Origin: Mansonella perstans
Taxonomy: Eukaryota; Nematoda; Chromadorea; Rhabditida; Onchocercidae
Direction: 5' to 3'
Length of the DNA: 64,000 nucleotides
Assembly (NCBI GenBank): GCA_037074765.1
Contig: JBAMDO010000063.1
Coordinates: 186,001-250,000 of the forward strand
Shown here in pieces: positions 1 through 11,952 of the stretch; position 1 is the first letter of the stretch, and every line of letters starts with the position of its first letter. The notes beneath the pieces were generated by a model. That model saw only the letters and a program-made list of their open reading frames with translations. It had not been told where the DNA came from and did not search any database. Both the position numbers and the translations under genes were made by a program.

Positions 1-35
1 ATATTTGATCGATAAACGCGATAAGGAGACACATC

Positions 36-3000
36 ATGCCTCACAAACTTCTAAATGAGGTAACATTTGCATTGCCTTATTGTTCTTTTGGCAAAATTTA
101 CATTTACAAATTGATAGCTTTGCATTTCACTGTTCTTGAAACTAGTCAAATTGATCATTTGTCAGAGCTATTCTTGCGACTATTATTATCACAATCTCTA
201 TTATCGCAACTATTATTATTACAATCAGTATGAATTACGTTTTCAATTCATTTATTAACAATGTAAAATTTGTTTTTTAATCATTGATGGCAAGTGAGTG
301 TTTACCTAGTGATTATTTTTTGTTATAAACTTGCCCCACAATTTTCGGCTGTTTTGAGGATTTTTAAATCATTTTCATACTACTAAAAAACCATTCAAAT
401 TGCACATGAAGGTGTAATAACAAGTAGGATTTGGAAAATTCAAAATTAAATAGCTTTGCTTTGTAGAATATGTATGAAGTACGAGGAGTTTATGCAAATC
501 AGGAGCTGCTGGTCTTGATAACAAAAATGATTGTAAGTTATATGAGAAGTTATCTCTTCTCTTGTTTAACTAATTTGATAATCAAGGCTTTGGGAAATAT
601 GTTTGTGCCAACCTCAGTTGCTTCTTCATCCAAACCAAACTTCATCGAAACCATCAAAATGTAAGAGATCAAAATTACATCGAAACAAAGTACTGTAATT
701 GCATATCAATTTTTAGGGTAAGGAAGTGCTGCTGGAAACCCGTGATGGATTGATATTTGAAGGGATATTTGCAGGTTGCTCTCCGGATGTGAGTATTTCT
801 CGTCATACTGCATCCGTCATTTTACTGTTTGCATTTTACTGTTGGAGCAACAGAGATGTTTGATTTTTAGTCATTCTTATAATTGCATATATTAATTTAC
901 AGTTCGATGTTGGCTTGAGATATGCACATGAAATACTCACAGATGATCAGAAGAACTTGTTACCTCATAAAGATCAAATTATTGAGAAACTTCAAATTGA
1001 AAGAGATTGTGTTTATAGCATGGGAGCAAAATATCGAGACGAAAAACGAATTGGAGGTTTTCTTTTTTAACCAATTTCACTAACAAAGTATGGAATTTTA
1101 TTGTAGCAGCAAACAGATGCATTTAAAAATGAAACAAATTCAAGGATTTGCTACGGACCGTGAATACGCAGATCAGACCGGTTCCGTGGCAGACTTGGAA
1201 CTACAGGTTTGGGAATCCGAAGATGACTTTGATAATGGCCTTGTGTTAAACGATGATCAGGAGGATGGTTGGTCCGTTGAACAGATGTTTCAGGCGAATG
1301 ATGTTCTGGGGGTCAAAAGCACATTTGATGAGAATATGCCCGAATATGCCACGTAATTTTTTATTTTTCATCAGTTTTTAGGAAATTCAACTATTCTGTA
1401 AATAAAATAAATATACTGCAAACTTGCTTCATCTCTGTGGGAATGTTTCTTTTACAAGGGATTATCGTTAGGTTGGTGAAATGGATGCTGAATATGGAAG
1501 TGCATGACATATGACATAACAATATTGTTTATATACTTAAACGGTTACCTTAAATTTCAGAGCTGATATACAGGGTGATGCAGAAGATCTTAAACGAGCG
1601 GAACGGATTGCACAAGAAATCAATAATAGTAGCGCAAGTAGGGCACGTGCACAGCTGGAAAATGATGACGAAGAGCGTGGTTTGGATGCAGCAGAATTTC
1701 AAATACACCATATTATTAACCGGAAAACACCTGGCACAGGGTATAAATATTTCCGAGAAAATAATTCACATTAAGTCAGATATACCAGCGGGTTATACAT
1801 GATATTGGAGCTAATTCATTTCTCATAATGAGTGCCACTCAACAAAACGTTTATTTTGTAGTTTTTTATTAAAAAATGGTTCAAGATTATCCATCTTGTT
1901 TCCTGTCTTCGAAAAAAAGAATCTAATATCTGTAATCCATTCAGACGTGGCAGCTATTCAGGGAATATTCGAGATAGAGGCAGCGTGCACATGAATAGAG
2001 GGCCACCAAATGGTAGACGATCCGAAGGTATGACAGGTACAGGAAGAGGTATAGTAGTTATCCATAAATAGATTTCAATTTAACTTTGTTTGTAAGGTTA
2101 CAGATGTATGAAACCGCTAATGCAGAATGAAAAAAAGAGAGCAGGAAGATCGTATAAATATAAGGAAATCTTCCAGGACGGGGATCATATGGATCTAGTA
2201 GTGGCTCATCACGTTTATTCACAAATTCATCAATGGGACATGGAGTGCGGCCTCAAAATTCAGGGTCAGGATCTGCATCACGTTATGCACCGAGTGGTAT
2301 TTTGGAGAGACCGACAGCGCAGGAACTACACCTGCAGTTTGGCCGTATGCTTTTTGTTTATCAGTTCTGTCGGATTAAATGTAGTGTACTTCCCTAATTG
2401 GATTGCGCTTAGAAAGCTGAACTCTGAAACTTCGAAAAACGACTTGAAACTTTAAAGAATTTATAAATTTATTTCTTATTGAAGCTTTCACGATAATATG
2501 TTACGTATTTGGATTCATTTATATATTGGCAGTTGATTTATGTACTGCAGTGCATTTAATTAGTTTTGTATGCTTTATTACAAATCTTGAATTCATCGTT
2601 CTGTTGCAGAGTGGGTTCGACGTGGTGAAAGTTCAGGGGCCTCTTCAGCTACAGACAATGCAAGAGGTGGACGACGATCGGAGCAAATAGGAAGTAATGC
2701 GAGAGTTTATGATCATCGTTTGGTGACTGGTCAACATGAAGGACAGCCTCCACGTGCTTTTTTATTTATTCATCAATTTGTTTACTTATTTATCAGTATT
2801 TAGCTGCTGCAAAAAAGAAGTCTAATAACAGCTTCATATGCTGTTATAACAAGCATATAGATATAAATGTTCATTGTTTATAGGCGAGGAAAATAAAAAC
2901 TTGCATTATTCGAATACATCAAATGGTATGGGGGGCGCTTCGCGGCAGCAAACATCAAAGCAAACAGAACGGGTCAGAAATTTAAAAGAATTTCATCAGA

Positions 3001-6000
3001 ATTTCAACAGTACTTTCCAACCATCTCATTCCGTACGTAACAGTGCAGATGATGTTCAGGTCGGTTATCATAATTCACCGAATGGAAATGAGACTCTCCA
3101 GTAATGTATTAACTGATCAACACCGGTTGTATGTTCAGCAAGATGCGTTATTCGAAGGTTTTTGGGAGAGATTTAGAGATATTTAGCGGAAGTATTGCCG
3201 AAATGTTATTTTTAGCGTTCAAGCACCGTACAAGGAACAGCAACGTCAACGGTAGCACCAAGGCCTGTTAGTAATGCTTGGAATAAAGGACCTCCACCAG
3301 GCATGCGAGCTCCATCTTCATCGACTCAAATAGCCCCAAACCATCACCCAGGTTTAATTTTTTAATGCATTTTTGCTTGATTTTTTAATAAGATTGCACT
3401 ATCCTATACTTATTTGTAAATGTTCATCGCTTAGGATTACCTGGATTACAGAAATTTCATCTGCTGGAGATGCGGAAACATCAGCATCTGTAGTAGCAGC
3501 AGCGACATCGTGCCCACCATGTTCAGATCAACGGTCACAACAAGCGATCGTCAAGACTCGAGGATCTATACAAGCAGCAATTACATCTGGTGGCTGAATT
3601 GATTTTGTATTAGCAATGAGACTTTGTGGCTCCTTATTTTGGCTCCCACTGCCCTATCAATAAAAGCTTACAGATAGAAGCTTAAAATAAAGTTTACAGT
3701 TCAGTTTCAGGTCGCTCAATGACAACACCAGATGTGGCATTAACTGCAGTTCCTGAATGTCGTCCAAACAAGCCAACATCATCCACCATTCCTGGATCTG
3801 GTACGACATCGCCCAATATAGAAGTAGCGGGAATTGTGGTTCTGGATACACAGACCGCGGCCACAACTGTTACACCACGAGAAATTCAACAAACACAGCA
3901 GTTGTCTGCTGCAGCATCGTCATCATCCATTGCACCTACAGATCCATCGCCTAGTGCTGCAGTTGCTGATACTGCAAGGACGACTGCAACAAATTCTATG
4001 ACATCAACGTCAGATGGGTAAGGTTATGCAAACTTTCGCAACACTGCAACTGGTCTACGAATACAGTGATGATGGCGAGGTGTGCTGCAATGAATTTTAA
4101 ATTTTTAGCGAATAATTAAATGAAGACAAAAAATGATATTTGTCAGGAAACATTTTGTTTGGAATCCGGACGCACCATCATTTGTGCCTCGTAATTTAAC
4201 TAGCTGCCGTAACATTGAACCACAAAGTTATCGTCCAGCATTGCATAGCGTTCGAACACCGCCTGCTGCACCATTACCTCTTATGTCAACACACATCGCA
4301 GCACCGGGTCAAATACAAGGTTTGGCTCTTGCCAATCCACAAGCCTTATCTGTTCAGGTAAACATTTGCATTATTTCAGACTATTATGTGTTTTTAGATT
4401 CGGGTGTTTTTAGATGTTTTTAGATTTTTAGATTTCGGAAAACAAAATTCGGATCGCTATCACACGTTGCTTGGCCATTTTTGTAAAAATAGCACATTAT
4501 TCCATTGAATAAATTAAAAATTCACTGGGATCATTATATCTGTTTCCCATGTTTCATTTATTTAATTGGTTTTAGCATGATAAACAATAAGAAAAAGCTT
4601 AAGAAATCTTGTAAACCGTTAAGCATTAATTCATAAAAATAATTGATCTTGTAGAATGTACCGTCAATTGCGCATGCTGGACCACCTCAAATGTTTCCAT
4701 ATGCGCATGCTAACGCGTATGGTGCTGCCATGCCGGTTTATTACAACACACCGATTGTGCAGGTATGTCCTAAATACTAATAACTGAGATTCGAAGGAAT
4801 TTATAACTGTTAAACATTGTGCAGCATTATCTTATTTTTCACTCTAGCGAGCGTAGAATGGACTTCAATCTTCCATAGAAGAAAGAGATGTCTGATTCGA
4901 CCATTTAATGGTTCTATGCTTATCTGGCTAATTTAGACTACTCCAAGTGTCGCAACAGCAACAGCAGCTGCAACAGCAAATGTTACGGGTGGTCCAATTG
5001 TTGCAAGTACTGCCGGTTTACCGATTGGTCGTCACGGACAAATTGCTGGTCAAACATCTTCAACTAGTCGGCGAAATCAGCAACAGCAGTTCATGCAAAG
5101 TGTCGCTGGCATGTTTGTTCCAGGGGCAAGTCAACCATATGCTCAGCAGCTGATGTCACAATATCAGGTTAATAGTTCGGATACGGTGATAATTTAAGAG
5201 TTATTCGTAGATAGATAATATTGTCGCACGAAATTTATGCTGTATGCCAAATAATTTTTCAGTGAAAATTAAGAATGCATAAATATACTAGACTTTTTAA
5301 AGTTAGAAGTCTGGGAAAATTCCACAGCATTCAGGGTTTACGAGATTGCAGGTAGCAAATGTGTAAGTCTTCATTAATCATATATTCTTGTTTAAATTAG
5401 ACGTTAGATTAAAATCAGTACGTTTGAATTTACTGCACGTATGTTTAAATGTCCATCAGTTTTCGTTTTCCTATGTTCTTCATTCATTTAGATGCCTTAT
5501 TTCGCACCCTATCCTTCACAGCTCGCAATTGGAGCTTCATCTAATATGCCACCGCCGATACCGCCTCCATCCACGAATGCAGTACTCACTGCTCCTCCAC
5601 CTTATCAAATTATACAGGTCAGTAAAATAGGAGCAGTAAGTGTTTGAGAAACGTAAGTTATCATGACTTGTTGATTTCAAAAATGCTGAAGTGTCTGAAA
5701 AGTGATCCTTTAATTGTTGCGCTATAGATGAAAATTATGTACTTATATTCACCGATTTGTGGTAACAAATATCTTGAATTGCTGATGTCGAATGTTTCCA
5801 TTTGTTAAATATCTCTTCTGCTAATTTACAGACTCAAGCTCAACAGCCCACTGGTTTCCCGCGACAACTTTATCAAGGCGATCATTCTGTCGTATGTTTT
5901 GTTGGCTTTACCAGGATGAAAGCGACGAAATAATCATTCATTTATAAAACCTTTATTCAAGAATGATTGTCTAAAAATAGTTCTGTAGTAAAGATGCAAA

Positions 6001-9000
6001 ATAAGGAGTTATATGCATGCGTAGTAGTTACGTTTTAAGTTAATATCGTCCAGACTTTGCATATTGTGTTATAAATCAGAGTTGATTTATTTGATAGGAC
6101 ATTTCCTACTTGAATTTTGGTTATTTTAACCATAGTTCATTTATTATAATACAATATATTTTTCAGAATTACATGATATCTCGTTTACCGCATTCTCATT
6201 CAACTATTGATTATGCTGGTAAGTGTAGGAATTATTTAAATTAATGCACTACAGTCTAACTGTCCTGTTTCTATTTCAGAACAAGCATTAAGAATTCATT
6301 GCAGTGGACAAATTTTAGGGAAATTTGCCTGTAATAGAGATTAAGCTTTCAAATATTTAAAATCTTGATTATTGCTTATCATTCATAGCAGCAGCAGTGT
6401 CGACACAGCAGCAACCGCAGCAAGGATCAAGTGCTGCTTCGAGCAATGGGACAGGTTCGAATGGACCTAATAGTCAACCGGCCACACCTGGACCTGTGGT
6501 GTCACCTCCTCAGGTGAGGAAATATCATTACGCCATGACAGAGCATGTCATTGTTTAAAACATTTGCCCTTGTGTAAGTGGTTCCGAGTTTTTTATGTGA
6601 TGAAAGAATTTGTTGAATTTCTACGAATATACTTCGTAAGCAGTAAATAATGATTTCCCTACTTAATTCTATCGATATAAAAGTGTGTTGAGATTATTGC
6701 TTCATTATATCATAATTCTTCACTTTTATGTAATTTGGATCATCATAGTAATAGCAAGCTACTCATCAGCTTCGATGTTAAGTTTCCAAGAACTTTTCCG
6801 AATCATCCAAGTTGTCGAAATAATTTTCAGAAAGTAGGATTTTTTGATAAGAATGATTTTAACCACTGCACGTTATTTATTATATCTCGACCATTCAAAC
6901 AGTCTGTTGTATTTCAAACTGCAGTAATTTATTATAGTGCATCATTGATCGTCTAAATCTTTCCGATGCAAATCATTAATGTGGTCAGATGCAACCGTTA
7001 TTTTGGGAATGAAAACTCTTATATAGATAAAAAGTTAGCCAACCAACCCTGAGTGATATAGTATTTACATGACTGTATCAGTATCGTAGAGTCTCTCTGA
7101 ATCACGCATAGTTCACGAGTGATGTTGCAACGATCAAAATTATTTATCTAAAAATCGAGTGAATATGAAATTATGCAAGATTATACGGCGCATGCTTTGT
7201 GCGTACATATATCTTTATGTGTATGTATCTGTGTGTGTATGTGTTTGTATGTATTATGTTTATGTATGAGTGTGAATACATATATATATATATATATAAG
7301 TCTTTTGTGTGTGGCGTGTGTATACTGTATGTGTGTGTATGTGTTTGTGTATGTGCATGTATATGACATTAATTTGTATCAAATGCATTGAATGTGAAAA
7401 TGTTTGTTTATTCACTTGATAAGTTATTTTAATTTAGTCCGTTTTTGTTCACTTTGCACCGTTCAAATAGGTACAACAACAGCGACAACAACAAGCAGCA
7501 TCAATATCACAGTATCCGCTGTCCGGAACTCCGCAATCGCCACATACTGTACTTGTTCCGCTTCCACCTGGTGTAGCTCCACCAAACGCACAACCACACA
7601 TGTACGTCCAAGCACCGGTTTGTTGTTTGCTTGTGTGTTCACTTTTCACTCTTCTGGTTCATTAATTTACATTAAGAATTGTTACCTTTTAAAAGGTCAT
7701 GATGACAAATAACACATTAAAATGGAGCTTAATTGGATTTTGTAGAAGTGAATAGTGGACATCAAAATTGACGTATATGGGCAAATCAAAAATTGCGGCT
7801 CTACTTTAAAAAAAAAAACGAAAATATTGGATTTGTTGGTAAAAAATGAGCATCTCAAAGAAACTTGAAGGCAATGCTTATTGCATTTGGTGTTCTCATC
7901 AGTGTCTCAAGCTCACGTTTAAATGAGAAATATGTTGATACACGCTCGTTTTGGGAAATGAGAAATACGTTGATATTCTGCTTGGTTTAGGAAATGAGAA
8001 ATATTTGGATGCACTGCTTGTTTTGGGGAAAGTAATTCATTAATTGATATATCAGTATATTTATTAATAGCGGGTTTCGTAGATTGACAATTCAGTTGCA
8101 TGTCATCAGTTACTTGCATCAGTGAAGGTTTATGACTGTATTACTTACATGCGCAATTAGTATAAATGAATAAACTCATGTGGTCTCGTAGGGTGGGTAA
8201 ATGAGAATATTATTATTTTTTTCTACAATTGAAAATGATTCAAGAAAATGAATTTATTCAAATGCAGTCGATGATTTATTCATTATAGCAGTTTCCGTTT
8301 ATTACGTCTGGGCAGCCAGGCTTTGTGATGGCGTATGGTCCACAACCAGTTGTTGTTCATCCATCTGTTGCAACACCAACGACACATGTTCCATTTTCAC
8401 AAGCCCATCAATCGCATGCACAGGTAAGAATTTCGCCTTGTTTTTTTGCAGCTGATGACCTTTTGTTGATCGGGATCATAACCCAGATTCCTCTTGGCGA
8501 ATCTTTTCATTCTGAGGTTCTTTGGGATGAGTTATAAGGTTCAGTGTTCAGTTTTTCTTTTCATCAAAATAATGAAAGCTTCATCAATATAAATAAATAT
8601 TTAGAAGAAATAGTCGCAATGCTGGCTATTATTGGAACTATCAAGCCAAGAAATGTGGATACTTTTTTGTAACAAACATACTGGATCATTTTTCATATTT
8701 TAGTCAAGTATGTTCGAACAGTTCCAAGGAGCAGTTGTTGAATCGACTACTTTGCAGCAACCACCGAGTACTTTGCCTCATCAATCTTATGTTTCTGGTG
8801 ATCAGCTTTATGGTCATTGCGTGCACGGTTGGTTATTTTCTTCTTTTTTCAAATTGAATTAAGAGAGATGAAAGTTCAAAGGTGAAGTGATATGTATCGT
8901 ATTTTTAATAAACAAACAGAATTTTAGATTTGCTTATGGGAAATTTTTGTAGCTATCGGGATTTCGGTCACTGATTTGCCGAACTTCTGTTGATTTATTG

Positions 9001-10146
9001 CAGTTACATTTTTTTCCAGCCCAGCAACAGCAGGGAGTATTCCAGCAACAGCAGCAGCCACCATCGTCGCAGCAACAGCAAACAGGTAATGCGGGATCAG
9101 TGCGTCACAATTCGGTTAACAATGGAACAGGCGGGCCATCACATCAACACCAACCTTTTCACTCTGGTGGTAGCACTCAGAGTAGTTCTGTCCCACCAAG
9201 TGGTCAGCGTTGGAAATCGTTTGGTTTTGACTACTTTTTATGTTTTAAAAAACTGCTTTCGCTTTTAATGATATATATATATATATATATAAAGAAAATC
9301 ATTCACAGCCTTCAATAATCATTGCGAAATTATAAAGCGCTTTTTTTGGATCGAGCGGGATATTTTTTATGAGATATAGTAGCAAAAATTATTCTTGTTT
9401 TGCGATTTGACTTTTGCAGAAATACTCGCAAAGGGCAAATCTTTTTATTAACCTGAAGTAAATGATATCTTTTTAACTTTTGGCTTTTTGTTTGCCCATT
9501 TCCGGCAAGCTTTTAGTAGCAGATCCGTTTTTTTTTGACTGTTAGGTGAAATATAACTCTTTTATCACTTTTATATTGAATATGATCCAAAGAATTACAT
9601 ATATTTCAGATTCTAACAATTAACGGCACCTGTTACGTGACAGGTAATTCCATCAGAACATACTATTGTTTTCGGTTTGTTAAAGCATATTTGTGGGACG
9701 TATTACACTTTTTGTGGTTTGAATATATTTTTTCCGCAAGATTATATATTTTTTCGAACATATCAGGCTTATTTCCTTTTGAAAAGCTCCACGCGTATTT
9801 TTTAATAAATTACACATCTTTTTGTTTTGAAAAAAAACTTTCAGTAGAGAGTTGTGACCTGCTTGCCTATTAGGTTTGACCGAACTTTGATTTTGTAAAT
9901 TTCCTAAACGCATTTTACTTCCTTGTTAGGAGCTGTGTATGTGATCTGCCATGACAATTTACCGTCATTAGGTGTATTGTATTTTTCTTTTGTTTATTCA
10001 CCTGTTATTTTTCTCGAATATGCTTTGTTTCCTAAAATTGTAACGTAAATTTCATCAACGGGCTAATTTCTTTATGTTTTTCCCGGTTATCCTTTTTTCT
10101 CTTTTTAGGAATGCACGAATTAATTTGCGCTGTACATGAAATTTAG
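36..10146 (+). CDS. atx-2: Ataxin-2 orthologue (LSm / LsmAD / PAM2 RNA regulator)
   Basis: Ataxin-2 family protein, known to bind mRNA and poly(A)-binding protein and to act in translation control and stress granules. Exons read: 36-59, 467-532, 717-788, 903-1056, 1145-1352, 1561-1740, 1945-2048, 2165-2296, 2610-2753, 2884-3059, 3216-3351, 3452-3589, 3711-4017, 4147-4357, 4655-4762, 4937-5167, 5492-5617, 5832-5891, 6167-6218, 6389-6513, 7471-7617, 8289-8423, 8704-8827, 9020-9202, and probably 10109-10146; all phases agree, giving about 1,072 aa. The LSm fold is residues ~10-80 (LETRDGLIFEGIF), then LsmAD (AQEINNSSASRARAQLEND), RG/GS-rich linker, PAM2 at ~563-575 (WNPDAPSFVPR) and a Q/P/A-rich tail with CAA/CAG-mixed Gln runs. 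The domain order is diagnostic. The first exon (MPHKLLNE) and the last exon are inferred. Unspliced, the exon at 9020 runs to a stop at 9318 through low-complexity codons, so I prefer a donor at 9203 joined to the strong acceptor at 10108. Confidence 0.94.
7173..7380. repeat. TG/TATG-rich microsatellite in an ataxin-2 intron
   Basis: A run of TGTG, TATG and TATA steps lies inside the intron between the exons ending at 6513 and starting at 7471. Both strands stay open for about 60-70 codons here only because the repeat lacks stops. It is not coding. Confidence 0.85.
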
Positions 10147-11952
10147 GCAGTTCCATATGAGTTTTTCGCGCTTTCTTTTTTCTTTTAGTGTTGTAAAGCC
10201 ATGGTTTAAAACTTGCATTTCACTTTTGTCTAAACATTTGCATGTTTAAAAGTGATGAAAAAAGAAGAAAGCGCGCGAGAAGGGCAATAGAAAGTATGCA
10301 TTTTCCATCCCAAATTTATAAATTAATGCACTTAATTCAAGGATTGTTGTAAGAAATGTTTGAGTGATTGACTTTGTTTTGCCGATTTGCTATAAGGGCC
10401 TCAAATTTAAAATCAGTTTTAGAAATTATCTGACAAGAAAGCTTCGTTATTTGCAGAAACGAGTAAGTGGTATAGATTTATTATGCTTTTTTTTTTCATC
10501 CTAAGAGGATAGGCAATTCTGTTCAGAGAAGTAAGAATGCAGGTGGTTGTTTGATCACCTGCGAGTAGTAAAATAGGAGATTCAATATTTTACAAAGTTT
10601 AAGTGGTAAATTTTTGAAGACTGGTGGTCTTGAGGGAGGGAAAGAAGGATTTACTTTTGTTTCATGCAAAGGAAAGTGTATCATTAGTTTCTAAATTTGT
10701 CCAATTTGGAGTTTTCGAGTACTCAGACATCGGATTTGAAACTTTGTTGCTCCAATAATGAACTATTAACCATCACTCGTTCTCTTCTAACTTATTTTAA
10801 TTTCTAATATTTTCCCAAATATGGATAGTTATATGCATAATATATTTGAAAAATAAAGATGGAGCACAAGAAGTTCTCTTTTGTAATGTACAGTGCAAAT
10901 TGCTATCGTTGCATCGAATAGCAGCAAAGCTATATTCAGTAGATCACTACTAGTTTGATAAAGTATATCAAATTTTAGCCGATATGCGAATAGTTCATTA
11001 GTGAAATCAGGAGAGAATGTAAAGCCAACGGAAAAAGGGAGAGTTTTAAGATGCTGAGAATATTTGATGTTGGAATGGTTGAGGTTAATTTATTCAATAG
11101 GCAATATTCAATGACGGATTCCTGCATTTATATTCTGGTAATGTTATAGCTGTGATTGGAGTTATGTATTTGTTGATTGGGCGAAATTGAAGGTGAGTTC
11201 TTGAAGTGCTATCTTGCAAACTTAGTCAATTCGGATAGTTGAATGAAAAATATAAACTCTGAGGGATAGTATTAATAAAGCTGCATTATTGTTGCGATTT
11301 ACCTTCATACTATCTATATATTGGTAATATATGGATGATTATTAAGATATTGTGAGAAAAATTGGGAAGAGTTTTGTGTGTAATTTTTTAAATTGATCAT
11401 ACTATATTTATGCTGAATTGGCATGGAAAAAGTGACAAACAGATAAAAAAGACATGAAAACCGGTTTCATAGTGGAAGAGTTTGTTTGCTTGGAAATGAA
11501 ATTATCCATCATATATTTATAAATTTCCTATCTGCAGTTGATTAGTGACCGAATCAACGTATTTCACGAATTGAACACTTTTTTGATATGCCCATTTCAA
11601 GTCATCAACCGACATTTCAGTGAGTATATTGCATTGCATAACTATTATTTTTGTTGAGATATAGAAGAGGGAAGGAAATGTATTTTAGTTTAGAAGTTCT
11701 GGAGATTCTTCTTAGTTCAAACAAAGAAAACGTTTTTGTAAAGCCATCATCATCTATACATTTGTTGATATTTTGATTTCTCATTTAATTATTTCAAGTA
11801 ATTCCTTAGCTGAAAGTATTATCAATTATCATAATTTATTGGAACATGAAATGAGAAGTTTAATCGATAGATGAGCATTTATTAATGTGTAGAGAAAAAA
11901 ATGTTGAAATTGCCCGAAGTTTTTATGCTTCAATTTTTCGTCTTACTTTAAT
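10147..11952. other. Spacer between ataxin-2 and the TBC1D5-type gene
   Basis: AT-rich spacer. A possible polyadenylation signal AATAAA is near 10,853. One exon-like stretch lies at about 11,537-11,619: on + it has a good acceptor (CTATCTGCAG) and a good donor (GTGAGTAT) around 27 open codons, while on - the same bases carry a 32-codon ATG-started frame beginning MSVDDLKWAYQKS. I could not decide between them or connect either to a neighbour. Nothing else is recognisable. Confidence 0.5.

Noticed and set aside
1090..1145. An apparent frameshift in ataxin-2, since a TDAF-like reading precedes the FATDREY frame out of phase.
   Set aside because: The AG at 1143-1144 joins exon 4 and exon 5 in phase (RIGG-FATDREY), so no frameshift is needed; the upstream reading is intronic.
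7173..7391. Open frames on both strands rich in Cys, Val, Tyr and His.
   Set aside because: They are translations of a TG/TA microsatellite in an ataxin-2 intron.
9203..9318. Ataxin-2 ending by read-through at 9,318.
   Set aside because: The tail is encoded by a (TA)n run and T-rich intron-like bases; a phase-matched exon exists downstream. Kept only as an alternative.
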